Shown: piece after piece, positions 17,417 to 28,773 of the stretch
Layout: each line of letters opens with the position of its first letter
How positions within the stretch are numbered: the stretch's first letter is position 1
Source: Burkholderia sp. SRS-46
Lineage (GTDB): Bacteria > Pseudomonadota > Gammaproteobacteria > Burkholderiales > Burkholderiaceae
Assembly (NCBI RefSeq): GCF_004343775.1
Contig: NZ_PTXL01000002.1
Coordinates: forward strand, 1,178,001-1,242,000
Direction: 5' to 3'
Length of the DNA: 64,000 nt
Position numbers and translations under genes: made by a program
Notes under the pieces: generated by a model
Told to the model about the DNA's origin: nothing
Seen by the model: only the letters and a program-made list of their open reading frames with translations
Databases searched by the model: none

Positions 17417-18361
17417 ATGAACCTCGTATCGATCCAGGCGCCGGCCGCCGTCGTGATGATCCGGCCGCACCATTTCCTGCCCAACCCCGAAACCGCCGCC
17501 GACAACGCGTTCCAGCGCACGGCCGCCGCGTGCGGCACGCGCGGGACGCCCGTGGTGTCCGCCGCCGCGCGCGACGAAGTGAGCGCCGCCGCGCAGCGCC
17601 TCGCCGAGGCCGGCGTGCGCGTGCATGTGTTCGACGACCACGGCGAGCGCGACACGCCCGACTCCGTGTTCCCGAACAACTGGTTCTCGACGCACCCGGG
17701 CGGGCACGTCGCGCTGTATCCGATGACGAACCCGAACCGCCGCCGCGAGCGGCGCGCGGACGTGATCGAGATGCTGAAGGCCGAATACCGGGTGCAGGAC
17801 GTGATCGACTATTCGGGCCTCGAATACGACGACGTGTTCCTCGAAGGCACCGGCGCGATGGTGCTCGACCACGTCGCGCGCGTCGCGTACGCCGCGCGGT
17901 CGCGGCGCGCCGATCCGGTCGCGCTCGAGCGCTTCTGCACGCACTTCAACTTCGAGCCGATCTGCTTCGACACCGCCGACGCGCACGGCCGCCCGATCTA
18001 TCACACCAACGTGATGATGAGCGTCGCGACCGAGTTCGCGCTGGTCGGGCTCGACCTGATCAGCGAGCCGGGCCGGCGCGACGACGTGCAGCGCCGCCTC
18101 GCCGAAACCGGCCGCACGGTGATCGCGCTCGAGCCGTCGCAGATCGCCGAGTTCGCGGGCAATGCGCTCGAATTGTCGGGCCGCGACGGACGCGTGCTCG
18201 CGCTGTCGCGGCGCGCGGCCGACTGCCTGACGCTGCGCCAGCGCAAGCTGATCGAGCGTTCGGCGCAATTGCTGCCGCTCGACGTGCCGACGATCGAGCT
18301 GGCCGGCGGCTCGGTGCGCTGCATGCTGGCCGGCATCCACCTCGCGCGCCGGCACGGCTGA
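17417..18361 (+). CDS. ctlX: Citrulline hydrolase of the guanidino-modifying family (CtlX)
   Basis: This 314-residue enzyme of the pentein (arginine deiminase/DDAH) fold is of the CtlX type, which hydrolyses citrulline to ornithine, CO2 and ammonia. VFPNNWFSTHPGG carries the substrate-binding residues, EGTGAMVLD the catalytic acid, IYHTNVMMSV the catalytic His, and GGSVRCMLAGIH the nucleophile C302. The ATG at 17417 was chosen over an earlier in-frame start at 17369 because it begins directly with the conserved strand. The gene sits between ornithine cyclodeaminase and a Liv-type binding protein, in line with a citrulline catabolic role. A plain arginine deiminase or DDAH activity is the alternative. 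Confidence 0.85.
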   Translation: MNLVSIQAPAAVVMIRPHHFLPNPETAADNAFQRTAAACGTRGTPVVSAAARDEVSAAAQRLAEAGVRVHVFDDHGERDTPDSVFPNNWFSTHPGGHVALYPMTNPNRRRERRADVIEMLKAEYRVQDVIDYSGLEYDDVFLEGTGAMVLDHVARVAYAARSRRADPVALERFCTHFNFEPICFDTADAHGRPIYHTNVMMSVATEFALVGLDLISEPGRRDDVQRRLAETGRTVIALEPSQIAEFAGNALELSGRDGRVLALSRRAADCLTLRQRKLIERSAQLLPLDVPTIELAGGSVRCMLAGIHLARRHG

Positions 18362-18399
18362 CCACCCCTTTCCCCCTAAAAAAACGATTGGAGAACCCG

Positions 18400-19554
18400 A
18401 TGCGTCACACGATTCGCCCCCGCGCGCCATTGGCCGCGCTCGGCCTGGCCTGCGCCGCCGCCACGCTTACGCCCGCCGCGCACGCGGCCGATCCGGTCAC
18501 GACGATCGGGCTGGCCGCGCCGCTGACCGGCGGCGTCGCGCACCTCGGCAAGGACGACGAGAACGGCGCGCGCCTCGCGGTCGAGGAGATCAACGCGAAA
18601 GGCCTGACGATCGCCGGCCGCAAGGTCGTGCTCGCGCTCGACGCGGAGGACGATGCCGGCGACCCGCGCCAGGCGACGCAGGTCGCGCAGAAGCTGGTCG
18701 ACGGCAAGGCGGTCGCGGTGATCGGCCACCTGAATTCCGGCACGTCGATCCCGGCCTCGCGCATCTACAACGATGCGGGCGTGGCGCAGATCTCGCCGTC
18801 GACGACCAACCCGACCTACACGCAGCAAGGCTTCCGCTCGACCTACCGGCTGGTGGCGACCGACGCGCAGCAAGGGCCCGCGCTCGCGAACCATGCGGCG
18901 CGCGCGCTGAAGGCGCGGCGCGTGGCGATCGTCGACGATTCGACCGCGTACGGCCAGGGGCTCGCGAGCGAGTTCGAGCGGCAGGCGAAGGCGCTCGGCA
19001 TGACGGTGGTGTCGCGCGACGCGGGCACCGACAAGACGATCGACTTCCGCGCGATCCTCACGAAGATCAAGGGGCAGCGGCCGGACGTGATCATGTACGG
19101 CGGGATGGACGCCACGGGCGGGCTGCTCGCGCGGCAGGCCGCGCAGCTCGCGATCAACGCGAAGATCCTCGCGGGCGACGGCGTGTGCACGCCGAAGGTG
19201 GCCGATCTCGCGGGCCCGGCCGCGAAAAGCATCGTGTGCTCGGTGGCGGGCATGCCGCTGCAGAAGATGCCGCAGGGCGACGCGTTCGCGAAGCGCTTCG
19301 CCGCACGCTTCGGCAAGCCGCTCGAGGTCTATGCGCCGTTCACCTACGACGCGGTGTACATCATCGTCGACGCGATGCGGCGCGCCGGTTCGACCGACCC
19401 GCGCAAGATCCTCGCGGCGATGCCGGCAACGCACTACGCGGGCATCATCGGCGACACGCAGTTCACGCCGAACGGCGACCTGAAGAACGCGACCATCTCG
19501 CTGTACGAATACGTGAACGGCAAGCAGACGCTGCTCGATGTCGTGAAGATGTGA
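18400..19554 (+). CDS. Liv-type substrate-binding protein, solo
   Basis: This 384-residue periplasmic protein has a signal peptide ending in PAAHA before ADPVTTIGLAAPLTGG, the standard start of the Peripla_BP_6 fold. LNSGTSIPASRIYNDAGV and STTNPTYTQQG are close to E. coli LivJ/LivK ligand-binding segments, which suggests an amino acid ligand. TTGGAG lies about 7 bases before the ATG. No permease or ATPase accompanies it; the nearest Liv machinery is the minus-strand operon at 7014-11677, which has its own binding protein. It is third in the ornithine cyclodeaminase-ctlX operon, so citrulline or ornithine is the likely ligand (inference). Confidence 0.88.
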   Translation: MRHTIRPRAPLAALGLACAAATLTPAAHAADPVTTIGLAAPLTGGVAHLGKDDENGARLAVEEINAKGLTIAGRKVVLALDAEDDAGDPRQATQVAQKLVDGKAVAVIGHLNSGTSIPASRIYNDAGVAQISPSTTNPTYTQQGFRSTYRLVATDAQQGPALANHAARALKARRVAIVDDSTAYGQGLASEFERQAKALGMTVVSRDAGTDKTIDFRAILTKIKGQRPDVIMYGGMDATGGLLARQAAQLAINAKILAGDGVCTPKVADLAGPAAKSIVCSVAGMPLQKMPQGDAFAKRFAARFGKPLEVYAPFTYDAVYIIVDAMRRAGSTDPRKILAAMPATHYAGIIGDTQFTPNGDLKNATISLYEYVNGKQTLLDVVKM

Positions 19555-19574
19555 AGCGGGGGGCGCGCGGTTTC

Positions 19575-19613
19575 GATTGGCAAGCGGCGGAGCATGGCCG
19601 CCGCCTGCCAATC
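19575..19613. terminator. Hairpin between convergent transcription units
   Basis: GATTGGCA plus GCGGCGG (from 19575) pair with CCGCCGC plus TGCCAATC (ending 19613), leaving a short loop and one unpaired base. It lies 20 bp after the binding-protein stop and 50 bp from the stop of the convergent Hsp70 gene. No T-run is present. Confidence 0.55.
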
Positions 19614-19662
19614 GGTGCAAGGCAGCGACCGTTGAAGTCGCGCACCCCGCCCCGCCGCGCGC

Positions 19663-22401
<2,739 letters not shown>

Positions 22402-22406
22402 CGCGC

Positions 22407-24248
22407 TCAGGCGGTGCCGCGCACGTCGAACTCGACCTTCCAGCGCTCGTCGGTGCCGCTCGGAATCGCTTCGAGCTCGAGCGTGCCGGCCTCGGTCACG
22501 CGCGCGTGCAGCTTCACGGGCACGATCTCGCCGATGGAGCGGCCGTCGGCCGGCAGTGTCGCCTGGATCTCCTCGAGTTCCTGCAGCTCTTCCGGCGACC
22601 AGTAGTCGAGCAGCGTGCCGACCTGGTCCTGGCGGCGCACCGACGAGCCGAAGAAGCGGAACTGCACCGGCTCGCCGACGACGAGGCCGAACTCCTGCGG
22701 CGGCAGCGCCGCGTTCGTGCCTTCCTCCATGCCGAACGGCGCGACGCACAGCGCCTGCACCGGCGGCTCGAGCCCCGGCACGGCCGGCATCGCCGATTCG
22801 ATCGCGACGTAGTACGCACGCGCCGTGCCGCCGCGAATCCGCACGCCACGGCCGCGCTTCACGTAGCCGTAGTACGCGGCGCCGCGCGCGACCGCGAGGT
22901 CGAGGTCCGCGCCGCCGAGCAGGCGGGCGGGCGCCGCGCCTTCGGCCGCGAGCCACGCGTTCAGCGTGTCGAGCACGCGCTGCGTGAGCAGCGACGACTT
23001 GAACACGCCGCCGTTGAACAGCACCGCGGTCGGATGCAGGAACGTCGCGCCCGGCGGCAGCGTGCGCTGCACGCCGTCCAGCGCGTCGAGCGCCGCGACC
23101 TGGCGACCGAGGAACGCCGCGAGGTGGCGCGTGATGCCCGCGTCCTGCGCATACGGCAGGCCGAGCTGCGTGAGGCCGACGCGCGCGCGGCTGACCGGGC
23201 GCGCCGCCGCGTCCACTTGCGGGAAGAAGCCTTCGAGGATCGTCTGCGTGAGTTCCGCGCGGGTCAGCTCGGTGCGGATCGAACCGCCGATCAGCTTCGA
23301 GCCGCGGCTCGGCACCACGAGCGGCACCGCGTCGGTCGACGGGTCGGACAGCAGCGTCTCCTTCGCGGCGCGGCATGCGTACGTGAGTGCGCGCAGCTGC
23401 CACGGGTCGGCCTGCGTGCCCTGCGTCGCGAGCTTGCGCGCGACGACGTGCGCGAGCGCGAGATCCATGTTGTCGCCGCCGAGCAGGATGTGCTCGCCCA
23501 CCGCGACGCGATGCAGTTCGAGGTTGCCGTCGCGCTCGACCACCGCGATCAGCGACAGGTCGGTCGTGCCGCCGCCGACGTCGACGCACAGGATCAGGTC
23601 GCCGACGTTGACCTGCTTGCGCCAGCCGCCCTCGCTCTTCTGGATCCAGCTGTAGAGCGCCGCCTGCGGCTCTTCGAGCAGCGTCATGCGCGCATAGCCG
23701 GCGGCCCGCGCGGCCTCGGCCGTCAGCTCGCGCGCGGCCGGGTCGAACGACGCGGGGATCGTCACCGTCACGTCCTGGTCGGCGAACGGCGCGTCCGGAT
23801 GCGCGTGGTCCCACGCTTCGCGCAGGTGCGTCAGGTAGCGGATCGAGCTTTCGAGCGGCGACACGCGCGCCACTTCGGGCGGCGCGTCGCTCGGCAGGAT
23901 CGCCGCGTGGCGGTCGACGCCCGGGTGGCACAGCCAGCTTTTCGCGCTCGACACGAGGCGAATCGGCGTGCCGGCGCCACGGCTGCGCGCCATTTCGCCG
24001 ACCGCGAAGTTGCGCGACACCGTCCACGGCAGCGTCAGGTCGCCCTGCGTCAGCTCGCTTTCATGCGGCAGGTAGAGGAACGACGGCAGCAGGTCGCGCG
24101 ACTCCAGCGCGCCGGGCGCGGTGAGCTGCGCGATCGGCAGCACGTGCTGCGCGACCTTCTCGCCGTCGCTCGTGCCCGTGTCGACATACGACAGCGCGCA
24201 GTGGGTGGTGCCGAGGTCGATGCCGATCGAATAACGTGCGTCGCTCAC
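22407..24248 (-). CDS. Hsp70-family protein, shorter paralogue
   Basis: This 613-residue protein has the ATPase motifs GIDLGTTHCALSYVD, CVDVGGGTTDLSLIAV and FNGGVFKSSLLTQRV. Its domain is recognisably related to the longer neighbour (both share FAVGEMAR/IGRYARA-like, SAKSWL, LLEEPQAALYSW-type and LLGGDNMDLALA segments), so the pair arose by old duplication. The short C-terminal part (about 480-613) is beta-rich and differs from DnaK. The start is a GTG at 24248 that overlaps the preceding stop (GTGA) and directly begins the conserved motif. It is the middle gene of the DUF2760, Hsp70, Hsp70 operon, with no DnaJ or GrpE gene nearby. Confidence 0.88.
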   Translation of the reverse strand: MSDARYSIGIDLGTTHCALSYVDTGTSDGEKVAQHVLPIAQLTAPGALESRDLLPSFLYLPHESELTQGDLTLPWTVSRNFAVGEMARSRGAGTPIRLVSSAKSWLCHPGVDRHAAILPSDAPPEVARVSPLESSIRYLTHLREAWDHAHPDAPFADQDVTVTIPASFDPAARELTAEAARAAGYARMTLLEEPQAALYSWIQKSEGGWRKQVNVGDLILCVDVGGGTTDLSLIAVVERDGNLELHRVAVGEHILLGGDNMDLALAHVVARKLATQGTQADPWQLRALTYACRAAKETLLSDPSTDAVPLVVPSRGSKLIGGSIRTELTRAELTQTILEGFFPQVDAAARPVSRARVGLTQLGLPYAQDAGITRHLAAFLGRQVAALDALDGVQRTLPPGATFLHPTAVLFNGGVFKSSLLTQRVLDTLNAWLAAEGAAPARLLGGADLDLAVARGAAYYGYVKRGRGVRIRGGTARAYYVAIESAMPAVPGLEPPVQALCVAPFGMEEGTNAALPPQEFGLVVGEPVQFRFFGSSVRRQDQVGTLLDYWSPEELQELEEIQATLPADGRSIGEIVPVKLHARVTEAGTLELEAIPSGTDERWKVEFDVRGTA

Positions 24249-24838
24249 AGTTCCACCTCCGCCGGGGCGATCACGGATGCGTCGTGGCTGCCGGTCAGCT
24301 TCGGCAGGCGCACGTCGGCAACCCGCCAGCCGCGATGGCTGACGGTGCCCGAGAACGGCGCGGCGCCGACGACGTTGCCGGTCACGCGCACGGCCGTCGC
24401 GTCGAAGCCGGCCGGCAGCGTCACGCGGCTGCCTTCGGATTCGTCGCGCACCGGCACGATCGTGAAGTGCTCGCGCAGCGCGGCGCGGCAGCCGTCGTGC
24501 ACGAGGCGCGCGGCCGCGCCGATGTCGGCGTCCGCGTAGCCGGCGATGTCTTCCTGAACGAAGTCGATGAAGCGCGCGTCGCGCTGCAGCAGGCCGAGCA
24601 GTTGCAGCGCGGCCTGCGGGCTCGCTTCGCGCAGCTCGGGCGCCTTCACGGGTGCGGGCGCGGCAACCGGCGCGGGTGCGGGCGTGGGCGCGGCGGCCGG
24701 GGCCGGCTGCGCGGCCACGGGCGCGCCGTCGCGCACGCGCAGCACGCCGGCGGCGAACTCGCGGTTGCCGAGCACGGAGAAGAACGTGCCGACGGCGAGC
24801 GACAGCCGGCCGAAGAACGACAGATTGGATTCGGGCAT
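24245..24838 (-). CDS. DUF2760-family protein
   Basis: This 197-residue protein has an N-terminal hydrophobic/amphipathic stretch (LSFFGRLSLAVGTFFSVLGNREFAAGVL), then a Pro/Ala-repeat linker (about 45-75), then a compact domain (about 78-197; LQLLGLLQRDARFIDFVQEDIAGYADADIGAA). The C-terminal domain matches what I know as DUF2760, a family of unknown role found next to Hsp70-like genes. The ATG at 24838 has AGGAG 10 bases ahead. It is first in the operon and coupled to the Hsp70 gene by GTGA, so it may be a dedicated partner, co-chaperone or membrane tether (inference). Confidence 0.8.
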   Translation of the reverse strand: MPESNLSFFGRLSLAVGTFFSVLGNREFAAGVLRVRDGAPVAAQPAPAAAPTPAPAPVAAPAPVKAPELREASPQAALQLLGLLQRDARFIDFVQEDIAGYADADIGAAARLVHDGCRAALREHFTIVPVRDESEGSRVTLPAGFDATAVRVTGNVVGAAPFSGTVSHRGWRVADVRLPKLTGSHDASVIAPAEVEL

Positions 24839-25337
24839 GTGGCTTGGACTCCTGTGGGCCCGCCGTGCGGCGGGCGATCTTGCCTGGGCGCCGGGCACGG
24901 GGCGCGCAAGCGCGCGCGGCGCCGGCCCGGCGCGTGATTCCGGCCCCCCGTCGCGGAGGCGCAAAACCCGTATTTTGCCCTGTGGCGGGCGAATGGTGCG
25001 GAAGTCGGGGGACAGAACAGCTTGGTCGCGCGGAAAACGGCGCGGGTCGGATGCCGAAATCGCGGCGCGAGGGTGAGCGGTCCGTAGTGGAATTTCGCGG
25101 TCGATGACGATGAATCAACGCGCATTCCGTTTCAGCCGGATACCCCATTTCCGATACGAGACCAAGCGGCGAATCGATCTCGCCGCACGGCTCGGCCGTG
25201 GGTTCGACGAATGGAAGCCGGCATCCGCTGTCAGGATTGCGATCTTCCCAAGGGTCGATCGGACCTCTACATTCCTTCTTACGCGCGGGACGCCAACATC
25301 ATCGCGCATCCGTCACCCCGCCCCTCGGAGATACAAC
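24839..25337. other. Divergent intergenic region, no gene seen
   Basis: This 499-bp gap lies between the Hsp70 operon (minus) and the Rossmann reductase gene (plus). It holds one small perfect hairpin, GCAAAA/TTTTGC (24961-24978), and an AT-richer second half. I looked for a CIRCE element (TTAGCACTC inverted repeat) and a sigma-32 -35 (CTTGAA) for the Hsp70 operon and found neither. Promoters for both sides must lie here. Confidence 0.5.
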
Positions 25338-26027
25338 ATGAACGTCATCGTATTCGGCGCCAGCGGCATGGTGGGCCAGGGCGTGCTGCGCGAATGCCTG
25401 CTGGCCCCGGATGTCGGGTCGGTGCTGGCCATCGGGCGCAGCGAGCTGCCGCTGCGCCACCCGAAGCTGCGCCAGCTCGTGCGCGCGGACCTGTTCGACT
25501 ACCGCGACGTCGCCGACCAGCTCGCCGGCTACGACGCGTGCTTCTTCTGCCTCGGCGTATCGGCCAGCGACACCGACGAGGCCGGCTTCGTCCGGCTCAA
25601 TCACGACCTTCCGCTGGCCGCCGCGCAGGCGCTCGTCGAGCGTAATCCGGGCATGACGTTCATCTACGTGTCGGGCGGCGGCACCGACTCGACGGAGAAA
25701 GGGCCGGCGATGTGGGCGCGCGTCAAGGGCAGGACGGAGAATGCGTTGCAGCGGCTCGGCTTCCGCGCGGTCTACCTGTTCCGGCCCGGGATCATCGTGC
25801 CGCTGAACGGCGAACGGTCGAAGACGCGGCTCTACCGCCTGTTCTACGCGGGCCTCGGCTGGGCCATCGCGCCGTTGCGACGGCTCTTTCCGAACGAGAT
25901 CCTCGATACCGAGCGCGTCGGCCGGGCGATGCTGCAGGCCGTGCGCGACGGCGGCGGCCTGGCGATCGTCGAGCGCGCCGACATCAACCGGCTCGCGCAG
26001 GCCGCGGCGCCGGGCGCCCGCCCGTAA
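25338..26027 (+). CDS. NAD(P)-binding Rossmann protein, NmrA/epimerase-like
   Basis: This 229-residue cytoplasmic protein has an N-terminal dinucleotide-binding motif (VIVFGASGMVGQGVLREC, GxxGxxG) and segments CFFCLGVSASD and FIYVSGGGTDSTEKG characteristic of the atypical short-chain reductase group close to E. coli YbjT-like and HTATIP2-like proteins. The usual YxxxK dyad is replaced by a WARVKGRTE segment, so catalysis is uncertain. CGGAG sits 7 bases before the ATG at 25338. It stands alone, convergent with the MFS gene that ends 30 bp away. The substrate is unknown. Confidence 0.8.
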   Translation: MNVIVFGASGMVGQGVLRECLLAPDVGSVLAIGRSELPLRHPKLRQLVRADLFDYRDVADQLAGYDACFFCLGVSASDTDEAGFVRLNHDLPLAAAQALVERNPGMTFIYVSGGGTDSTEKGPAMWARVKGRTENALQRLGFRAVYLFRPGIIVPLNGERSKTRLYRLFYAGLGWAIAPLRRLFPNEILDTERVGRAMLQAVRDGGGLAIVERADINRLAQAAAPGARP

Positions 26028-26057
26028 CGCGCGGCGTGCTCGGCACGGCGCGCCCGC

Positions 26058-27257
26058 TTACGACGTCGCGACCGAGCGCGCCGGCACGGCCGACACGATC
26101 GTCGCGACCGCCACCGCCAGCACGAGCGCCGCGCCGATGAACACGCCCGTCGCGCCGTTCGCGTCGAACACCACGCCGCCCGCCGCGGCACCGGTCGCGA
26201 TCGCGAGCTGGACCGCCGCGACGATCAGGCCGCCCGCGCTCTCCGCCTCGTCCGGCACCGTGCGCGTGACCCACGTCGACCACGCGACCGGCACGCCGCC
26301 GAACGCCATCCCCCACAACGCGACGAGCACCGCGTCGACGAGCGGCGCGCGGCCGAGCGCCACCAGCGCAATGCCGAGCACGACCATCAGCGCGGGCATC
26401 GCGATCAGCATCGGCCGCAGCCGGTGCTCGAGCACGCGGCCGGCCAGCGACGTGCCGACGAAGTTCGCCACGCCGTAGCCGAGCAGGATCGCCGACAGCC
26501 CGTTCACGCCGACGCCCGCGACCTGTTCGAGAAACGGCCGCAGGTACGTGAAGAACGCGAAATGCCCGGTGAACACCAGCGTCGTCGCGAACATCCCGAG
26601 GCCGACCGTCGGCCGCCGCAGGATGTCGACCAGCGTGCGCAGCCGCGTGGTGCCGGACGGCGCCATCGACGGCAGCGTCGCGACCTGCGACGCGAGCGCG
26701 AGCACGCCGAGCGCGGCCGCGATCAGGAACACGCTGCGCCAGCCGATCAGGTGGCCGAAGTAGCTGCCGAGCGGCGCGGCCGCGATCGTCGCGACCGCCA
26801 CGCCGCTGAAGATGATCGACAGCGCGCGCGGCACCAGCGCCGTCGGCACGAGCCGCATCGCGGTGGCCGTCGCCATCGTCCAGAAGCCGCCGAGCGCGAT
26901 GCCGAGCAGCACGCGGCCGACCAGGATCGTCGCGAGATTCGTTGCGCACGCAACGGCCAGGTTCGAGACGATCAGCAGCGCCGAGAACGCGAGCAGCACG
27001 CGCCGCCGGTCGATGGCGCGGGTCGCGGCGGCGGTGAGCAGGCTCGTCACGAGCGCCACCGACGCGGTGGCCGTGACCGCCTGGCCGGCGACGCCCTCGG
27101 TCACGCCGAGGCTGTCGGCCATCGGCGTGAGCAGGCTCGCGGGCAGGAACTCCGCGGTGACGAGCCCGAACACGCCGAGCGTCATCGCGAAAACGGCGCC
27201 CCAGGCGGGCTCGCGCGGCCCCGCCGTGACGCCGGCGGATTCGATGGTGGGATTCAT
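26058..27257 (-). CDS. MFS efflux transporter (DHA1, AraJ/SotB-like)
   Basis: This 399-residue 12-helix inner-membrane exporter has helix 1 FGLVTAEFLPASLLTPMADSLGV, the signature of sugar-efflux/arabinose-polymer and related DHA1 drug exporters. Helix 2-3 loop DRRRVLLAFSALLI and helix 4-5 GGFWTMATATAMRLVP agree. The ATG at 27257 gives a short hydrophilic start. It is divergent from an AraC-type regulator with only 67 bp between starts, so the regulator very likely controls it. Natural substrates cannot be inferred; export of a small metabolite or drug is expected. Confidence 0.88.
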   Translation of the reverse strand: MNPTIESAGVTAGPREPAWGAVFAMTLGVFGLVTAEFLPASLLTPMADSLGVTEGVAGQAVTATASVALVTSLLTAAATRAIDRRRVLLAFSALLIVSNLAVACATNLATILVGRVLLGIALGGFWTMATATAMRLVPTALVPRALSIIFSGVAVATIAAAPLGSYFGHLIGWRSVFLIAAALGVLALASQVATLPSMAPSGTTRLRTLVDILRRPTVGLGMFATTLVFTGHFAFFTYLRPFLEQVAGVGVNGLSAILLGYGVANFVGTSLAGRVLEHRLRPMLIAMPALMVVLGIALVALGRAPLVDAVLVALWGMAFGGVPVAWSTWVTRTVPDEAESAGGLIVAAVQLAIATGAAAGGVVFDANGATGVFIGAALVLAVAVATIVSAVPARSVATS

Positions 27258-27324
27258 GCTTTGTGTCGTTCCAGGAAAAAGTGCCAATGATTGCGAATCG
27301 TAAGGGACGGCATCAGGACGGTCT

Positions 27325-28410
27325 ATGACATACAATCCGGAAACATTGATCAATCGTCCGAATCCGATGTCCGATCCTGCCGACCTCCCGCCGTCCGACG
27401 TGCACGACCTCGTCAGCGAGCTGCTGCTGGGGATGCGCCTGAGCGGCGTCCAGTACCGCCGCATCCAGGTGGCGCGGCCGTTCGGCATGCGCTTCGGCAG
27501 CGAGCGCGGCCGCGCGCAGTTCCACTTCATCGGCCGTGGACCGGTGCTGCTACGCGATCCGGGCGGCGCGACCTACCGGCTCGACACCGGCGACGCGATC
27601 CTGCTGCCGAACGGCGGCGAGCATGCGCTGGTGTCCGAGCCGGACACGCCGTGCCGCGAAATCGGCGGCTTCAAGACCGCGAAGATCTGCGACACCGTCA
27701 CGTCGGTGGGCACCGCCCGGCAGGGCGAAGGCGACGGCGACGGCGCCGCGGAAGCCGGCGACGCGCTGATCTTCAGCGGCTGCATGGAGCTCGATCTCGG
27801 CGGCATGCAGCCGCTCGTCGCGACGATGCCCGAGGTGATGTTCGTCGGCACGCTGCTCGCGCGCAACCCGGAGCTGCGGCCGCTGCTCGATGCGATGGAG
27901 CGCGAATCGCGTGCCGAGCGCGCCGGCTTCGCGGGCATTCTCGCGCGGCTCGCGGATGTGGTCGCCGCGTTCATCGTGCGCGGCTGGGTCGAGTGCGGAT
28001 GCGGCAAGGCGACCGGCTGGGTGCAGGCGCTGCGCGATCCGAAGCTCGGCCGCGCGCTCGTCGCGCTGCATCGCGAACCGGGGCGAAACTGGAGCGTGGC
28101 GGAACTCGCGGCCGAGGCCGGCGTGTCGCGCTCGGTGTTCGCGGAGCGGTTTCTCGCGGCGACCGGGATGACGCCGGTGCGCTACCTGACCGAGCTGCGG
28201 ATGCGGCTCGCCGCGCAATGGATCACACGGGATCGCGAGCCGATCGAGACGGTGGCGTATCGGCTCGGCTACGGCTCGCTGGCGGCGTTCAGCCGCGCGT
28301 TCAAGCGGGTGGTGGGAAAGCCGCCGGGGGCGATGCGGGCCGATGGCGAGGCCGGGGCCGAGGTCGAAGTTGAAGGCAACGCGACGGCGAGCACCGAAGC
28401 AGCCGGGTAA
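27325..28410 (+). CDS. AraC-family regulator with cupin N-terminal domain
   Basis: This 361-residue regulator has an N-terminal cupin-type sensor (about 20-190; RAQFHFIGRGPVLLRDPGG, DTGDAILLPNGGEHAL) and two C-terminal helix-turn-helix motifs (about 250-340; WSVAELAAEAGVSRSVFAERF and ETVAYRLGYGSLAAFSRAFKR). An acidic Gly/Glu/Ala tail follows. A cysteine pair (C235 and C237 region, VECGCGK) in the linker is notable and might sense redox or metal. The start at 27325 is chosen because AGGACGG precedes it; 27367 is possible. It probably regulates the divergent exporter. Confidence 0.88.
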   Translation: MTYNPETLINRPNPMSDPADLPPSDVHDLVSELLLGMRLSGVQYRRIQVARPFGMRFGSERGRAQFHFIGRGPVLLRDPGGATYRLDTGDAILLPNGGEHALVSEPDTPCREIGGFKTAKICDTVTSVGTARQGEGDGDGAAEAGDALIFSGCMELDLGGMQPLVATMPEVMFVGTLLARNPELRPLLDAMERESRAERAGFAGILARLADVVAAFIVRGWVECGCGKATGWVQALRDPKLGRALVALHREPGRNWSVAELAAEAGVSRSVFAERFLAATGMTPVRYLTELRMRLAAQWITRDREPIETVAYRLGYGSLAAFSRAFKRVVGKPPGAMRADGEAGAEVEVEGNATASTEAAG

Positions 28411-28605
28411 CGCGGCGCGGCACACACGTTTCGGCGCGACGCCCGCGAGCGCCCACGATGCGGCGCGCGCGGGCGCGCCCTCGCCCGCTTCTGTGCATCA
28501 CGGCCGTGCATGTGCACGGCGCACCCGTACGCGTCGCATGACGATCAGCCGTCAGCGATCAGCGCCGCGCCGCGAACCTCGCCCGGCGCAATCGCCCATG
28601 CGCTG

Positions 28606-28773
28606 TCAGCCGCCCCGTTCCTCGAGCCGGTCGATCAACGCCGTCGCGCAGCGCACGGCCAGTTCCGCGCTCTGCTCGGCATCGACCGTCGCGCCGGCCG
28701 CCAGCGTGCCTTGCACGATCCGGCCCAGCAGGTCCTTTGCCAGGTCGCCGATTTCGTAGTCCCGTTCCGTCAT
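28606..28773 (-). CDS. Small hypothetical protein (55 aa)
   Basis: This 55-residue hydrophilic, mostly helical protein (MTERDYEIGDLAKDLLGRIVQ... ending LIDRLEERGG) starts with an ATG that overlaps the stop of the transglutaminase-like gene (ATGA), so it is translated from the same message. It has one cysteine, no signal peptide and no membrane helix. Codon use is GC3-rich like its neighbours, which supports real coding. I do not recognise the family. Because the larger protein is exported, this one, being cytoplasmic, is unlikely to contact it directly. Confidence 0.65.
   Translation of the reverse strand: MTERDYEIGDLAKDLLGRIVQGTLAAGATVDAEQSAELAVRCATALIDRLEERGG

Noticed and set aside
16204..18400. 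Plus-strand frame running into the binding-protein gene
   Set aside because: It reads through ornithine cyclodeaminase and ctlX in the wrong frame; composition is Arg/Ala-rich and lacks any family motif.
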